A DNA stretch of 22,340 nucleotides from a virus: IMG/VR virus record IMGVR_UViG_3300021356_000186, positions 1 through 22,340 of that record. One strand, 5' to 3'. Both the position numbers and the translations under genes were made by a program. Below, one piece after another: positions 10,024 to 19,336 of the stretch (position 1 is the stretch's first letter; the number at the start of each line of letters is the position of its first letter). The notes below the pieces were generated by a model. It ran no database searches and was not told the origin of the DNA. It was given only the letters and a program-made list of their open reading frames with translations.

Positions 10024-13000
10024 ATGCCACAGCAGACGAACCTAAACGTAGCACCATACTTTGACGATTTTGATGCGACGAACGATTACCACAAGGTGCT
10101 TTTTAAGCCTGGATACCCAGTTCAGGCAAGAGAATTAACATCCTTACAGTCGATTCTTCAGAATCAGATAGAGAAGTTTGGTCAGCACTTTTTTAAGGAG
10201 GGTGCAAAAGTAATTCCAGGTAATACTGGATATTCTCAGTTATATTATTGCGTTCAACTGGTAAACACTTTCCAGGGAGTTCCTGTTGAGGCATATGCTG
10301 ATCAATTAGTCGGAACGACTATTACAGGACAATCTTCTGGTGTCACTGCTGTTGTTGACAGCATTCTTCCTTCTGCAGATTCGGAAAGAGGAAATTTAAC
10401 TCTTTATATTGCATATCAGGGTTCGTCTAGAACTGATAACACTACTCAAACTTTTACTGATGGAGAGGCTTTAACCTGCAGTGAAGTTCTGTCTTCAGGT
10501 CTGCTTGGAAATTCTACTATTTCTGTAGGTGCTCCATTTGCGAATACAATAGCAGCAAATGCAACTGCTACTGGATCAGTATTTCAAATTGAAAATGGAG
10601 TTTACTTCATTCGTGGCAATTTTGTAAATGTAAACAGAGAGTCTTTAGTTTTAGATCAATATACAAATACTCCTAGTTATAGAATTGGTCTCTTTATTTC
10701 AGAAGAGATTGTAAATTCAAATACCGACGAATCTTTGAATGATAATTCTCAAGGATTCAATAATTATGGAGCACCAGGTGCAGATAGACTTAAAATTTCT
10801 ACAAGTCTGTTTAAAAAATCACTTGATGACTTCAATGATGATAATTTTATTTTACTAGCAACTGTAATTAATGGTGTTCTTCAAACACCTACTAAGAGAG
10901 GTAGTGCTAAGGGCAGTGGTGCAGTTTTCTATGATGATCTGGAGGATATCTTAGCAAGAAGAACATATGATGAAAGTGGTCATTATATTGTCAAACCATT
11001 TAATGTTTCTATCCTGAATTCTCTTAACAACAATCGTGGAAATCAAGGATTGTATGAAGAGGGTCAATTTACTGCCGCTGGTTCTACTCCTAGTGCAGAT
11101 TTAGCTGTCTGTAGAGTATCTCCAGGTAAAGCATATGTCAGAGGATATGAAGTAGAAACGATAAGTCCTGCTTTTATTGATGTACCAAAACCAAGAACAA
11201 CAAGAACTATTGAAAATCAGTTCTTCCCATATAGCACTGGTCCAACACTTAAATTAAACAGTGTTTACAGATCACCAACTGTTGGAGTCGGTAATACTTA
11301 CATTCTCAGTCTGAGAGATCAGAGAGTTGGATTAAATTCCGAAACAGCACCAGGAAAAGAAATTGGATTAGCTAGAGTATTTGATTTTAGACTTGAATCT
11401 GGTTCGTATAATACATCCTTCCCACAAGAAAATGAGTGGGGTATGTCAATGTACGACATACAACCCTTCACAGAGATTACTGTTAATAATGCTGTTGATT
11501 TATCTATTCCTGCCTATGTTGAAGGAAATAGTAGTGGTGCAACTGGATTCTTAAGAAGTCCAGTTAGTTCTGGAACTGGAATAGTAGTATACGACCAGAA
11601 AGGCAAATTTATCAAGAATGAAGTTCTTATTTTTAGAAGTGGAATTTCTACACAAGTATCTACAATAAACAGAGTTGCAACTGCAATTACTTCTTTTGGA
11701 ATTTCTGATGTAAAATCGGTCTACTCTAATACAGGAATAGCTGCAGGAACAAATGGTGCTAATATTGTAGGTATTAACACATTTAGTGCTAATGTTGTAC
11801 AATCTCCACAATTAACCATAGGAGCTGCTTCTATTAGTGGTTTCTCTGGAGGAGTTAGCACCGTCACTAGTGCAAATCCATTATTCCCAGGTAGCATAAA
11901 AGAAAATAACTTACTTCAGTATTCTGATCTCTCCTCATCTACGGATCCAATTTTAGCAAAAGTTGTAAGTGTTAGCACATCTGAAGTAACTATCGTTGGA
12001 GTAACAACAGTTGCTGGTGTGGCTAGTGGAAAAGTATCCACAACAGATTCCACCGTTTCCGATCTCAAAGTTGTTGCTACAGCATTAGATGCTTCTTCTG
12101 ACACAACTTTCTATACAGAACTGCCAAATGAGCATATTGCTACTGTTGATCTTACAGATGCTGAATTAATAATTAGAAAACCCTTCACAGTAAATATCGT
12201 AAATAATCAATTAAGTTCTACTAGTTTACTTACGGTCAAACTTCCAGAAGGAGAGACTTATCAGTCATATTCTGATGAAAGATATTCTCTTATCAGATCA
12301 GATGGTACAACTGAATCATTAACTCAAAATAATTTTGTATTCTCTGCAGATCTTAGAGAGTTGCAAATTAGAGGTTTGGGTACAAATGATACTGGTGCTC
12401 AACTTATTACTACAGTTAAAAAGAAAAACGTAAAAGCAAAGAAAAAAGTTAAAGATAGAGTCAAGTCATTAATTGTTGATAAATCCATCAGTCCAGCTTC
12501 TGGAATTGGCACAACCACTTTAAACGATGGATTAACTTACGGAAATTATCCGTTTGGAACTAGAGTACAAGATAGCATTATATCATTGAATGTCCCAGAT
12601 GTTATTGAAATTCATGCAATATATGAAACATCTGATGTTGCTTTGACTAATGCCAATTTTGGTGCTCCAGAAATGACTCTGACCCAGTTGAATGGACCTA
12701 GTGCCTCAACTGGTGATATGGTTATCGGAGAATTGATTGTTGGTCAAACAAGTGGTGCGGTTGCAGTATTTGCAGAAATAAAAGATGCAACCACTCTGAG
12801 ATATCTTCCTAAGAACAACTTTAAATTTGTAGAGGGAGAAACAGTACAATTCCAGGAATCCTCCATTTCTGGTGGGGTAAGTAGTTTAGATACAACTTCT
12901 TTCAATATTTCATCCAACTATACTTTTGGATCTGGACAAAGAGGAACCATCTACAATCATGGTTTTATAACCAGAAAATCTGATTCTGATGCTCCAAAAA

Positions 13001-16000
13001 ATAAAATTAAAGTATACTATAAAGCTGCATCATTTGATGCTACCGATGACGGCGATATCGTCACTGTTGAATCGTATAATGACTTTGACTACTCTACTGA
13101 AGTTAAGGCAATTAATGGAGTACTGAATACTGATCTTATCGATTTAAGACCAAGAGTTAGCAACTATACAGTATCTGAAGGTTCTAGATCTCCTTTAGAA
13201 TTCCTTGGAAGATCTTTCAATACGACAGGAAATTCTGTTCCAAATATTCTTGCGTCTAATGAGACTATTTTCTTAGATTATGCATACTATCAAGGAAGAA
13301 TTGATAGACTTTATTTGCATAAAGATGGAAAACTTCAAATGAAGTTTGGAAATCCTGCAGACGATCCAAAGAGATCTCAACCAGAATCTCCTGCTAATGC
13401 AATTGAACTCGCTACAATAGAATATCCCCCATTTCTTCATAATGTAGAGCAAGCATCTATTAAATTCTTGAGATACAAGAGATATCAGATGAAGGATATC
13501 AAAAAACTTGAGGAGAGAATTAAGAATTTAGAATATTATACAACTCTTTCCATACTGGAAACTAATACTGCTAATCAGTTTGTACCTGATGCAAATGGTC
13601 TTAACAGATTTAAGTCTGGATTCTTTGTTGATAACTTTACATCATTCTCTACTCAAGACATAAGACTTGGTAGAAATAATAGTATTGATCAAGCGAATAA
13701 AATTCTTAGACCAAAGCATAGTACAAATTCATTTGCTTTGCAAACAGGTCCTGTTGTTGATGTTGATCCTACTGTAGATAAGAGAACTGCTGCTGTAGAA
13801 GGTGTTAATGTCAGAAAACAAAATGATATTATTAGTCTTGACTTCTCTGATGTTGAATACATATCACAAACTTTTGCAACCAGAACTGAAAGTGTAACTC
13901 CTTTCCTCATTAGTTTCTGGCAAGGAACAATTGTTTTGACACCTGCTTCTGATAACTGGGTTGCTCAAGATAGATTGAAAGCAAAAACAATTGATACCAT
14001 TGGCAACTATTCTCAGATTATGTCTGAGGCAGAAGAGAAGTATGGCGTTGATCCAGAAACTGGATTCGCTGCTGAGGTATGGAATTCTTGGGAAACTAAT
14101 TGGTCTGGTACTACAACCACTGTAACTGATACCAGAGAGTCTACTACCACCAGCAGTCGTACATTTGGACGAGGTGGATGGATTAATGGTGGATCAGGTG
14201 GACCTGCTGCATGGGTTAGACAGACTACCACTCAACCAATTGAGCAAGATGTAGTTGATACTATTGAGAGTGGTGTTAAATCAAGAACTGGTACTCAATA
14301 TCATGTTGTTGAAACTTTTGAGGAAGTTTCTGTTGGTGATAAAGTTCTTAGCACTGAAATTATTTCTACTGTAAGATCAAGAAATATTGAATTCTATGCA
14401 GCAAACTTGAAACCAAGTACTCAAATTTATGCTTTCTTTGACGGTAAGGAAGTCACCAAGTATTGTGTTCCTAAACTGATTGAAATCTCAATGAGTTCTG
14501 GTACATTCCAGGTTGGTGAAACAGTTCAAGGAAGAGTTATTGATAAGGGTCTGGGTGAAGAAGGAAAGGATACAAATCCTAGTATTAACTTCAGAGTCGC
14601 CCAATCAAACCATAGAAGAGGCGATTACAATTCTCCAACAGAGGTTTATCCTGATAATCCTTATGTTAAGGGTGGAACTATTCCCGAAGTTTATTCATCT
14701 ACATCAACAACATTGAATGTAGATACATATTCTCTTGCAGATCAACCACAAGGAGATTTCTTTGGGTATATCCAAACAGGAATGAAACTGGTTGGACAAA
14801 CAAGTGGAGCAGAAGCAGAAGTAACAAACGTTAGACTTATTACTGATACGTCCTCAGCTCTGTTGGGAAGTTTCTTCATTCCAGATCCATCTAATGGCGA
14901 CAATCCTAATTTTGAAACTGGAACTAATACGTTCACATTAACAAATGATTCAGAAAATGATCAGGATGCTGCTACTACTGTCGGTGAAGAAGCATATCCA
15001 ACCTCTGGCGTTTTAGAAACGGTTCAGGAACAAATTCTTTCCATTAGAAATGCAAAAATTGAACAGAAGAAACTGTTTGAAGATGAACTTGTTAACAGAA
15101 CTATTGATACTGAGATCACTGCCACTAGAAATATTGGACAGGCAAGTACAAGCGAATCTATTGTTGGTTGGTATGATCCTCTGGCACAATCCTTCCTGGT
15201 TGATCAACAAACAGATCCTGAGGGCGTATTCATAACGAAGTGTGATGTATTCTTCCGTACTAAGGATGATGGAAACACTCCCGTTAGAATGCAGATTAGA
15301 ACCATGGATAATGGTTTCCCAACTCCTAAGTATTTTGATCTGTCTGAAGTAGTTCTCTTCCCAGAAGATGTCAATACTTCAACTGACGGATCTGTAGCAA
15401 CGACATTTGAATTTGCTGCTCCGGTTTATCTTGAGGGTGGTAATGAATATGCTATCTGCTTGATTTCAAACTCAACCAAGTATAGTGTTTATATTTCTAG
15501 AGTTGGTGAAAATGACATCTTATCCGATGCTTATATTTCTAACCAACCAACACTTGGATCTCTATTCAAGTCTCAAAATGCTTCTACATGGGAGGCAAGT
15601 CAGTGGGAAGACCTTAAGTTTACTCTGTACAGAGCAGACTTTGTTGAGTCTGGATCAATAGATCTCTATAGTCCAGAACTTTCTGAAGGCAATAAGCAAA
15701 TTGCAACTTTGATGGAAAATCCATTAAATATTGCTTCAAATGAAATTCGTGTTGGATTAGGTACAACTCTTTCTGATAATCGTTATGTTCTTGGCAATAC
15801 TTTCTTCCAAGGAACTGAGTCAAATAGAACTGGACAAGGAACTTTGATTGGCGTCGGTGCCAGTGCTGTAGGAACATTATCAGTCACTAATCCGGGTGTT
15901 GGATACACCCCAGCAGATGGATCGTTCACATATACAGGTGTCAATTTAGTTGCAGTTTCTGGAAATGGTTCAGGAGCCACTGCAAATATTACTATAGAGA

Positions 16001-17691
16001 ATGGAGTTGCTATTGGAGCAACTATTAATAATGCTGGTGGTAATGGTTATCAAGTTGGTGATGTAGTTACGATTAGTGCTAATGCACCTCTGCCATCTTC
16101 CTCAGATCCTGGTGGATTGAGTGTTGGAAGAAATGCTAGATTTACATTACCTGGTATTGGACATACTTCTCAATTAACGATTGGTAATGTTCAAGGTGAA
16201 TTTATTACTGGTGCTGCTGGAACTATTAGTTTCATTGATGGTGGTGGAACAGTGAGAGAATTGAATAGCACTGCCTTCGGAAATGTCACTATCCCATCAA
16301 ACGGAATAGAAAGTGTTTCTGATGGACTTCACATTAAAGTGAATCATGTCAATCATGGAATGAATTTTGATGATAACTTCGTAAGAATATTCAATGTTCT
16401 TCCTGATGTCAAACCCACTAAATTGACTGCTGCATATGATAAGTCCTCTACAGATCCAATTCAAGTAACTGCTGGCACAGGAGATAGATTCTCTAGTTTT
16501 GAAGGTGTTGGTGTTGGTGCAACCAATACTGGACTTCTCTTGATTGGTGAAGAAATCATTGAGTACACTTCTACAACATCATCAACGATTGGTGGAAGTA
16601 TTTCTAGAGGAGAAACACCAAAATCATATCCTATAGACACACCAGTCTATAAGTATGAACTTGCTGGAGTAAGTCTTGCTAGAATCAATAAGACTCATGA
16701 TTTAAATGCGGTAACAATTGCAAATCCAATAACATTAGATTCTTATCATATCAAACTTGATATGTCTGAGAAATTTGGAACTATTGGAGTCAATGATAAT
16801 GCCGACAGATCCAGTGGAATAGGATTCCCCAAACTGTTCCTTAATAGTTCAAAATCCACAGGTGGAGATAATGTCAAGGCTAGCAAGAACATTGCATTTG
16901 AAATTGTCAAACCATCTATACACAACATCACTGTTGAAGGCACCTCTCTGTCTGGTCAAATAAGAACTGTCACTACTCAAAGTATTAGTGGTAATGAAAT
17001 TCCTTATGTAAATGCAGGATTTGAAGATGTTGTTCTTAATGCAAATAACTTCCTTGATTCTCCAAGAGCAGTCTTCTCTAAAGTGAATGAAGATCGTAAG
17101 TTGGGTTCAATTGAAGGTAATAAGTCTATGCAAATGAGACTTTTCCTTGGAACAACTAATACTAAGTTGACTCCTCAAATTGAACTTCAAAGATGTAGCA
17201 TTTATGCAATTTCAAACAGAGTTAATTCAGAAATCAGTGATTATGCAACAGATCCTAGAGTAAATAGTCTCTTTAATGATCCTAGCGCATGTCAGTATGT
17301 ATCTAAAGAAGTCACTCTTGAAAATCCAGCATCATCAATTAAAATTATTGTAGATGCTCACATTCCTACGGATGCTGACATTAGAGCATTCTATGCAATA
17401 AACTCAGATCCTGGATTTGAACCAATCTTTGAACCATTCCCTGGATATTTGAACTTGGATATTAATGGAGAGGTGATTAATGAAGAAGATAGTGATGGAA
17501 GATCTGATATTTTCATAGAAAATTCAATTAAGAAAGGATACAGTGCATATGACACTGACTTTATTGAACGCACATTTACCATTGACAATCTTCCAAACTT
17601 TAGATCTTATAGAATCAAACTCGTAATGACATCAACCAGTCAAGAACTGGTTCCTCAAATGAAGAACCTTAGAGTGATTGCTCTCGCATAA
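10024..17691 (+). CDS. Giant DUF4815-type structural protein, baseplate/tail
   Basis: 2555 residues. The N-terminus is the DUF4815 pattern of tailed-phage structural proteins: NVAPYFDDFDATNDYHKVLF, KPGYPVQARELTSLQSILQN and FGQHFFKEGAKVIPG, then ARRTYDESGHYIVKPF near 315-330 and GKAYVRGYEVETI near 369. A lysine-rich patch KKKNVKAKKKVKDRVKSL lies near 799-816. A helical segment KKLEERIKNLEYYTTLSILE near 1160 may be a coiled coil. A Ser/Thr/Gly/Trp-rich low-complexity stretch follows at about 1353-1425. WYDPLAQSFLVDQ near 1715 opens a domain continuing to VYISRVGENDI. A GxGY segment (about 1950-2010) and an RG-turn module (about 2146-2214) follow. The C-terminal 160 residues (PFPGYLNLDINGE, DNLPNFRSY, RVIALA) look like a conserved closing domain. 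It sits between gp8 and small genes, roughly where T4 has genes 9 and 10, so a peripheral baseplate role is inferred. No homology to gp9 or gp10 is claimed. Confidence 0.85.
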   Translation: MPQQTNLNVAPYFDDFDATNDYHKVLFKPGYPVQARELTSLQSILQNQIEKFGQHFFKEGAKVIPGNTGYSQLYYCVQLVNTFQGVPVEAYADQLVGTTITGQSSGVTAVVDSILPSADSERGNLTLYIAYQGSSRTDNTTQTFTDGEALTCSEVLSSGLLGNSTISVGAPFANTIAANATATGSVFQIENGVYFIRGNFVNVNRESLVLDQYTNTPSYRIGLFISEEIVNSNTDESLNDNSQGFNNYGAPGADRLKISTSLFKKSLDDFNDDNFILLATVINGVLQTPTKRGSAKGSGAVFYDDLEDILARRTYDESGHYIVKPFNVSILNSLNNNRGNQGLYEEGQFTAAGSTPSADLAVCRVSPGKAYVRGYEVETISPAFIDVPKPRTTRTIENQFFPYSTGPTLKLNSVYRSPTVGVGNTYILSLRDQRVGLNSETAPGKEIGLARVFDFRLESGSYNTSFPQENEWGMSMYDIQPFTEITVNNAVDLSIPAYVEGNSSGATGFLRSPVSSGTGIVVYDQKGKFIKNEVLIFRSGISTQVSTINRVATAITSFGISDVKSVYSNTGIAAGTNGANIVGINTFSANVVQSPQLTIGAASISGFSGGVSTVTSANPLFPGSIKENNLLQYSDLSSSTDPILAKVVSVSTSEVTIVGVTTVAGVASGKVSTTDSTVSDLKVVATALDASSDTTFYTELPNEHIATVDLTDAELIIRKPFTVNIVNNQLSSTSLLTVKLPEGETYQSYSDERYSLIRSDGTTESLTQNNFVFSADLRELQIRGLGTNDTGAQLITTVKKKNVKAKKKVKDRVKSLIVDKSISPASGIGTTTLNDGLTYGNYPFGTRVQDSIISLNVPDVIEIHAIYETSDVALTNANFGAPEMTLTQLNGPSASTGDMVIGELIVGQTSGAVAVFAEIKDATTLRYLPKNNFKFVEGETVQFQESSISGGVSSLDTTSFNISSNYTFGSGQRGTIYNHGFITRKSDSDAPKNKIKVYYKAASFDATDDGDIVTVESYNDFDYSTEVKAINGVLNTDLIDLRPRVSNYTVSEGSRSPLEFLGRSFNTTGNSVPNILASNETIFLDYAYYQGRIDRLYLHKDGKLQMKFGNPADDPKRSQPESPANAIELATIEYPPFLHNVEQASIKFLRYKRYQMKDIKKLEERIKNLEYYTTLSILETNTANQFVPDANGLNRFKSGFFVDNFTSFSTQDIRLGRNNSIDQANKILRPKHSTNSFALQTGPVVDVDPTVDKRTAAVEGVNVRKQNDIISLDFSDVEYISQTFATRTESVTPFLISFWQGTIVLTPASDNWVAQDRLKAKTIDTIGNYSQIMSEAEEKYGVDPETGFAAEVWNSWETNWSGTTTTVTDTRESTTTSSRTFGRGGWINGGSGGPAAWVRQTTTQPIEQDVVDTIESGVKSRTGTQYHVVETFEEVSVGDKVLSTEIISTVRSRNIEFYAANLKPSTQIYAFFDGKEVTKYCVPKLIEISMSSGTFQVGETVQGRVIDKGLGEEGKDTNPSINFRVAQSNHRRGDYNSPTEVYPDNPYVKGGTIPEVYSSTSTTLNVDTYSLADQPQGDFFGYIQTGMKLVGQTSGAEAEVTNVRLITDTSSALLGSFFIPDPSNGDNPNFETGTNTFTLTNDSENDQDAATTVGEEAYPTSGVLETVQEQILSIRNAKIEQKKLFEDELVNRTIDTEITATRNIGQASTSESIVGWYDPLAQSFLVDQQTDPEGVFITKCDVFFRTKDDGNTPVRMQIRTMDNGFPTPKYFDLSEVVLFPEDVNTSTDGSVATTFEFAAPVYLEGGNEYAICLISNSTKYSVYISRVGENDILSDAYISNQPTLGSLFKSQNASTWEASQWEDLKFTLYRADFVESGSIDLYSPELSEGNKQIATLMENPLNIASNEIRVGLGTTLSDNRYVLGNTFFQGTESNRTGQGTLIGVGASAVGTLSVTNPGVGYTPADGSFTYTGVNLVAVSGNGSGATANITIENGVAIGATINNAGGNGYQVGDVVTISANAPLPSSSDPGGLSVGRNARFTLPGIGHTSQLTIGNVQGEFITGAAGTISFIDGGGTVRELNSTAFGNVTIPSNGIESVSDGLHIKVNHVNHGMNFDDNFVRIFNVLPDVKPTKLTAAYDKSSTDPIQVTAGTGDRFSSFEGVGVGATNTGLLLIGEEIIEYTSTTSSTIGGSISRGETPKSYPIDTPVYKYELAGVSLARINKTHDLNAVTIANPITLDSYHIKLDMSEKFGTIGVNDNADRSSGIGFPKLFLNSSKSTGGDNVKASKNIAFEIVKPSIHNITVEGTSLSGQIRTVTTQSISGNEIPYVNAGFEDVVLNANNFLDSPRAVFSKVNEDRKLGSIEGNKSMQMRLFLGTTNTKLTPQIELQRCSIYAISNRVNSEISDYATDPRVNSLFNDPSACQYVSKEVTLENPASSIKIIVDAHIPTDADIRAFYAINSDPGFEPIFEPFPGYLNLDINGEVINEEDSDGRSDIFIENSIKKGYSAYDTDFIERTFTIDNLPNFRSYRIKLVMTSTSQELVPQMKNLRVIALA

Positions 17692-17692
17692 T

Positions 17693-17920
17693 ATGGAAAC
17701 TTACACACAAAAGGGTCATAAGGATCTCGCAAGAGATCCTGAGACAAATACTATAGTAAATGTAAATAAAGTATCATACGATCAATACATTGCTAGTAGA
17801 AATGCTAAAAGTGAAAAGAATCAAAAAGTACAGACAATGGAGCAAGATCTTGCTAATGTAAAGGATGAACTTAATGAAATCAAATCACTACTAAAGGAGT
17901 TAATCAATGGATCCAAATGA
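17693..17920 (+). CDS. Small coiled-coil protein, probable virion component
   Basis: 75 residues from the ATG one base after the previous stop. A TTG at 17678 in the same frame would add five residues inside the upstream gene and is less likely. Residues 1-36 contain the motif KDLARDPETNTIVNVNKVSY. Residues 44-72 form a textbook coiled coil, with V46, M49, L53, V56, L60, I63, L67 and L70 in unbroken a/d spacing over four heptads and K/E/D/Q between them. There is no signal peptide or membrane segment. Small proteins of this type are common next to baseplate and neck genes in marine T4-like phages. An oligomerisation or chaperone-like role is inferred. The 3' end overlaps the next gene by 14 bases, and an 8-bp hairpin lies inside the gene at 17721-17740. 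Confidence 0.8.
   Translation: METYTQKGHKDLARDPETNTIVNVNKVSYDQYIASRNAKSEKNQKVQTMEQDLANVKDELNEIKSLLKELINGSK
17721..17740 (+). other. Perfect 8-bp hairpin with GCAA tetraloop, inside a gene
   Basis: AGGATCTC, then GCAA, then GAGATCCT: eight perfect pairs closed by a GNRA-type loop, starting 28 bases after the start of the 75-residue gene. No run of T follows, so it is not a standard intrinsic terminator. It could be an mRNA stability or processing element, or chance within the codons for KDLARDP. Confidence 0.45.
17893..17900 (+). promoter_or_regulatory. Strong ribosome binding site of the 55-residue gene
   Basis: AAAGGAGT lies six bases before the ATG at 17907, inside the end of the preceding gene. 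It is the best Shine-Dalgarno match in the window and supports this short frame as a real gene. The large neighbouring genes have weak or no such site. Confidence 0.75.
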
Positions 17921-18074
17921 TATTGAAATCAAAGGTTTAGAAAAGTCTTTTGCATATCAAAAGATTGCAGCTGAGATAGATAGTTGTGATGACCATGACA
18001 TGCTAAAGAATATTGCAAAGTCTTTTGCAAAACTATATTATAAACAGCAAGAAACAATCGCAATTATAGGATAA
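17907..18074 (+). CDS. Small conserved-type phage protein, function unknown
   Basis: 55 residues, beginning MDPNDIEIKGLEKSFAYQ and ending KQQETIAIIG. It is supported by a strong Shine-Dalgarno sequence with ideal spacing, by a 14-base overlap with the gene before and by a 4-base gap to the gene after. The composition is charged and mostly helix-compatible, with FAYQKIAAEI and MLKNIAKSFAKLYYKQQ forming two likely amphipathic helices around an acidic S-C-D-D-H-D turn. There is no membrane segment, and one cysteine. Its place among structural genes suggests a virion or assembly role, but nothing in the sequence shows a specific function. Confidence 0.75.
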   Translation: MDPNDIEIKGLEKSFAYQKIAAEIDSCDDHDMLKNIAKSFAKLYYKQQETIAIIG

Positions 18075-18078
18075 TAAG

Positions 18079-18465
18079 ATGCCCTCTCAAAATATTACTT
18101 TCGATCCAGACTCAGGGGTTCCTTATGGCGTCAATCTGACAATCTATGGTGGGTCGGATTTTGAGACCACATTCAACATAACCAACAATGCTAATACAGC
18201 ATTTAATTTGAGTGGTTATTCTGGTTCTGCAGCAATATCTAAAAGTGTTGCTGTAGGTGCAACACTTGGAATAACAACTGCATTTTCAGTTGGAATCACC
18301 AGTGCTGCGGCAGGTAAATTGAGAATTTCTTTGGGATCTACTGCAACCAGAAGTCTTGATCAAGGAAGATATATGTTTGATGTGATAGTGAGTAGCGGTT
18401 CAACATTATATACAATTGCAAATGGCAATGTGATGGTAGTTCCTGCAGTATCAGCAGCACCATAA
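18079..18465 (+). CDS. Probable small virion protein, Ig-like beta fold
   Basis: 128 residues, nearly all predicted beta strand and rich in Ser, Thr, Gly and Ala. It has no signal peptide or membrane segment. The pattern SDFETTFNITNNANTAFNLS, then SGSAAISKS, GKLRISLG, GRYMFDVIVSSG and a final G-N-V-M-V-V-P resembles the small Ig-like domains found at the N-terminus of phage baseplate or receptor-binding proteins (a BppU-N-like layout). That likeness is pattern-based inference. The start follows a short AGG at 18068-18070, within the end of the previous gene. The stop codon lies inside a late-promoter-like motif that would serve gp13. A decoration, baseplate or neck-proximal component is the simplest guess. 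Confidence 0.75.
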   Translation: MPSQNITFDPDSGVPYGVNLTIYGGSDFETTFNITNNANTAFNLSGYSGSAAISKSVAVGATLGITTAFSVGITSAAAGKLRISLGSTATRSLDQGRYMFDVIVSSGSTLYTIANGNVMVVPAVSAAP

Positions 18466-18468
18466 ATA
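18461..18468 (+). promoter_or_regulatory. T4-like late promoter motif before gp13
   Basis: CATAAATA contains the TAA stop of the 128-residue gene and ends 22 bases before the gp13 ATG. It probably starts a gp13-gp14 unit. Confidence 0.6.
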
Positions 18469-18490
18469 CACATAGGAAACTGGTGAATAA

Positions 18491-19336
18491 ATGGCTCAAC
18501 CAGCAAGTAGATCAGAATTAATTGCGTACTGTAAGAGGCAGCTAGGTGCTCCTGTATTGGAGATTAACGTTGCTGATGAACAGATTGATGACTTGGTTGA
18601 TGATGCCCTCCAGTTGTTCCAGGAGCGCGACTATGACGGGTCAACTAACACGTACTTAAAGTATAAAATTACTCAAGCAGATATTGATAGAGGAAGAGGT
18701 AGAGGCGGAAGCAACCCTGTCGGCATTGTAACTACAACTGCAAGTTCTACAATTGATGGACAGTCGGTATCTTTCTCATTTGAAGAGAACAGCAACTACT
18801 TGCAAGTTCCTCCAGAAGTTTTAGGTGTAACGAAAGTATTTCACTTTGATGGTTCTAACACGACCACCAATAATATGTTCAGCATTAAGTATCAGTTGTT
18901 CTTGAATGATATTTACTACTTTGGATCAACAGAAATTTTAACATATGCAATGACCAAGAGATATCTTGAGGATATCGACTTTGCATTGACAACACAGAAA
19001 CAGATTAGATTTAATATTAGATCAGATAGACTTTACTTGGATATTGACTGGTCAAGCGTCAGTGTAGATGATTACTTGGTTATTGACTGCTATAGACTGC
19101 TTAATCCTAATGATTTCCCAAGAGTTTATAATGACAGTTTCCTGAAGCGTTATCTGACAGCATTGATTAAGAGACAATGGGGACAGAATCTAATTAAGTT
19201 CCAAGGAGTTAAGCTTCCAGGTGGTATTGAACTGAATGGTAGACAAATATATGATGATGCCGAAAGGGAACTAGATAAGATTAGAGAGGTAATGTCGAAT
19301 ACCTACGAACTGCCACCACTTGACATGATAGGCTGA
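18491..19336 (+). CDS. 13: Neck protein gp13 (head completion)
   Basis: 281 residues, against 309 in T4. In T4-like phages gp13 binds the filled head with gp14 and forms the neck that accepts the tail. Recognisable features are the N-terminal SRSELIAYCKRQLGAPVLEI, followed by the acidic helix DEQIDDLVDDALQLFQERDY (about 29-48). YFGSTEILTYAMTKRYLEDI lies near 143-162. The diagnostic stretch LIKRQWGQNLIKFQGVKLPG with GIELNGRQIYDDAERELD lies near 225-262. The start is supported by GGTGA five bases upstream and by a late-promoter-like motif 22 bases upstream. The TGA stop shares its A with the ATG of gp14 (TGATG), which suggests coupled translation. The region around residues 66-90 is more variable and lower in complexity. 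Confidence 0.94.
   Translation: MAQPASRSELIAYCKRQLGAPVLEINVADEQIDDLVDDALQLFQERDYDGSTNTYLKYKITQADIDRGRGRGGSNPVGIVTTTASSTIDGQSVSFSFEENSNYLQVPPEVLGVTKVFHFDGSNTTTNNMFSIKYQLFLNDIYYFGSTEILTYAMTKRYLEDIDFALTTQKQIRFNIRSDRLYLDIDWSSVSVDDYLVIDCYRLLNPNDFPRVYNDSFLKRYLTALIKRQWGQNLIKFQGVKLPGGIELNGRQIYDDAERELDKIREVMSNTYELPPLDMIG

Noticed and set aside
17678-17692. TTG start giving an 80-residue version of the coiled-coil protein
   Set aside because: The ATG at 17693, one base after the previous stop, is more natural; the added LSHN residues overlap the conserved end of the DUF4815 protein.
17721-17745. Intrinsic terminator
   Set aside because: The hairpin is good but no T-run follows, and it sits inside a coding frame.
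17762-17768. GTAAATA inside the coiled-coil gene, as a promoter for the small genes
   Set aside because: It is a weak match within coding sequence, and the following genes have their own ribosome sites and can be read from the upstream unit.
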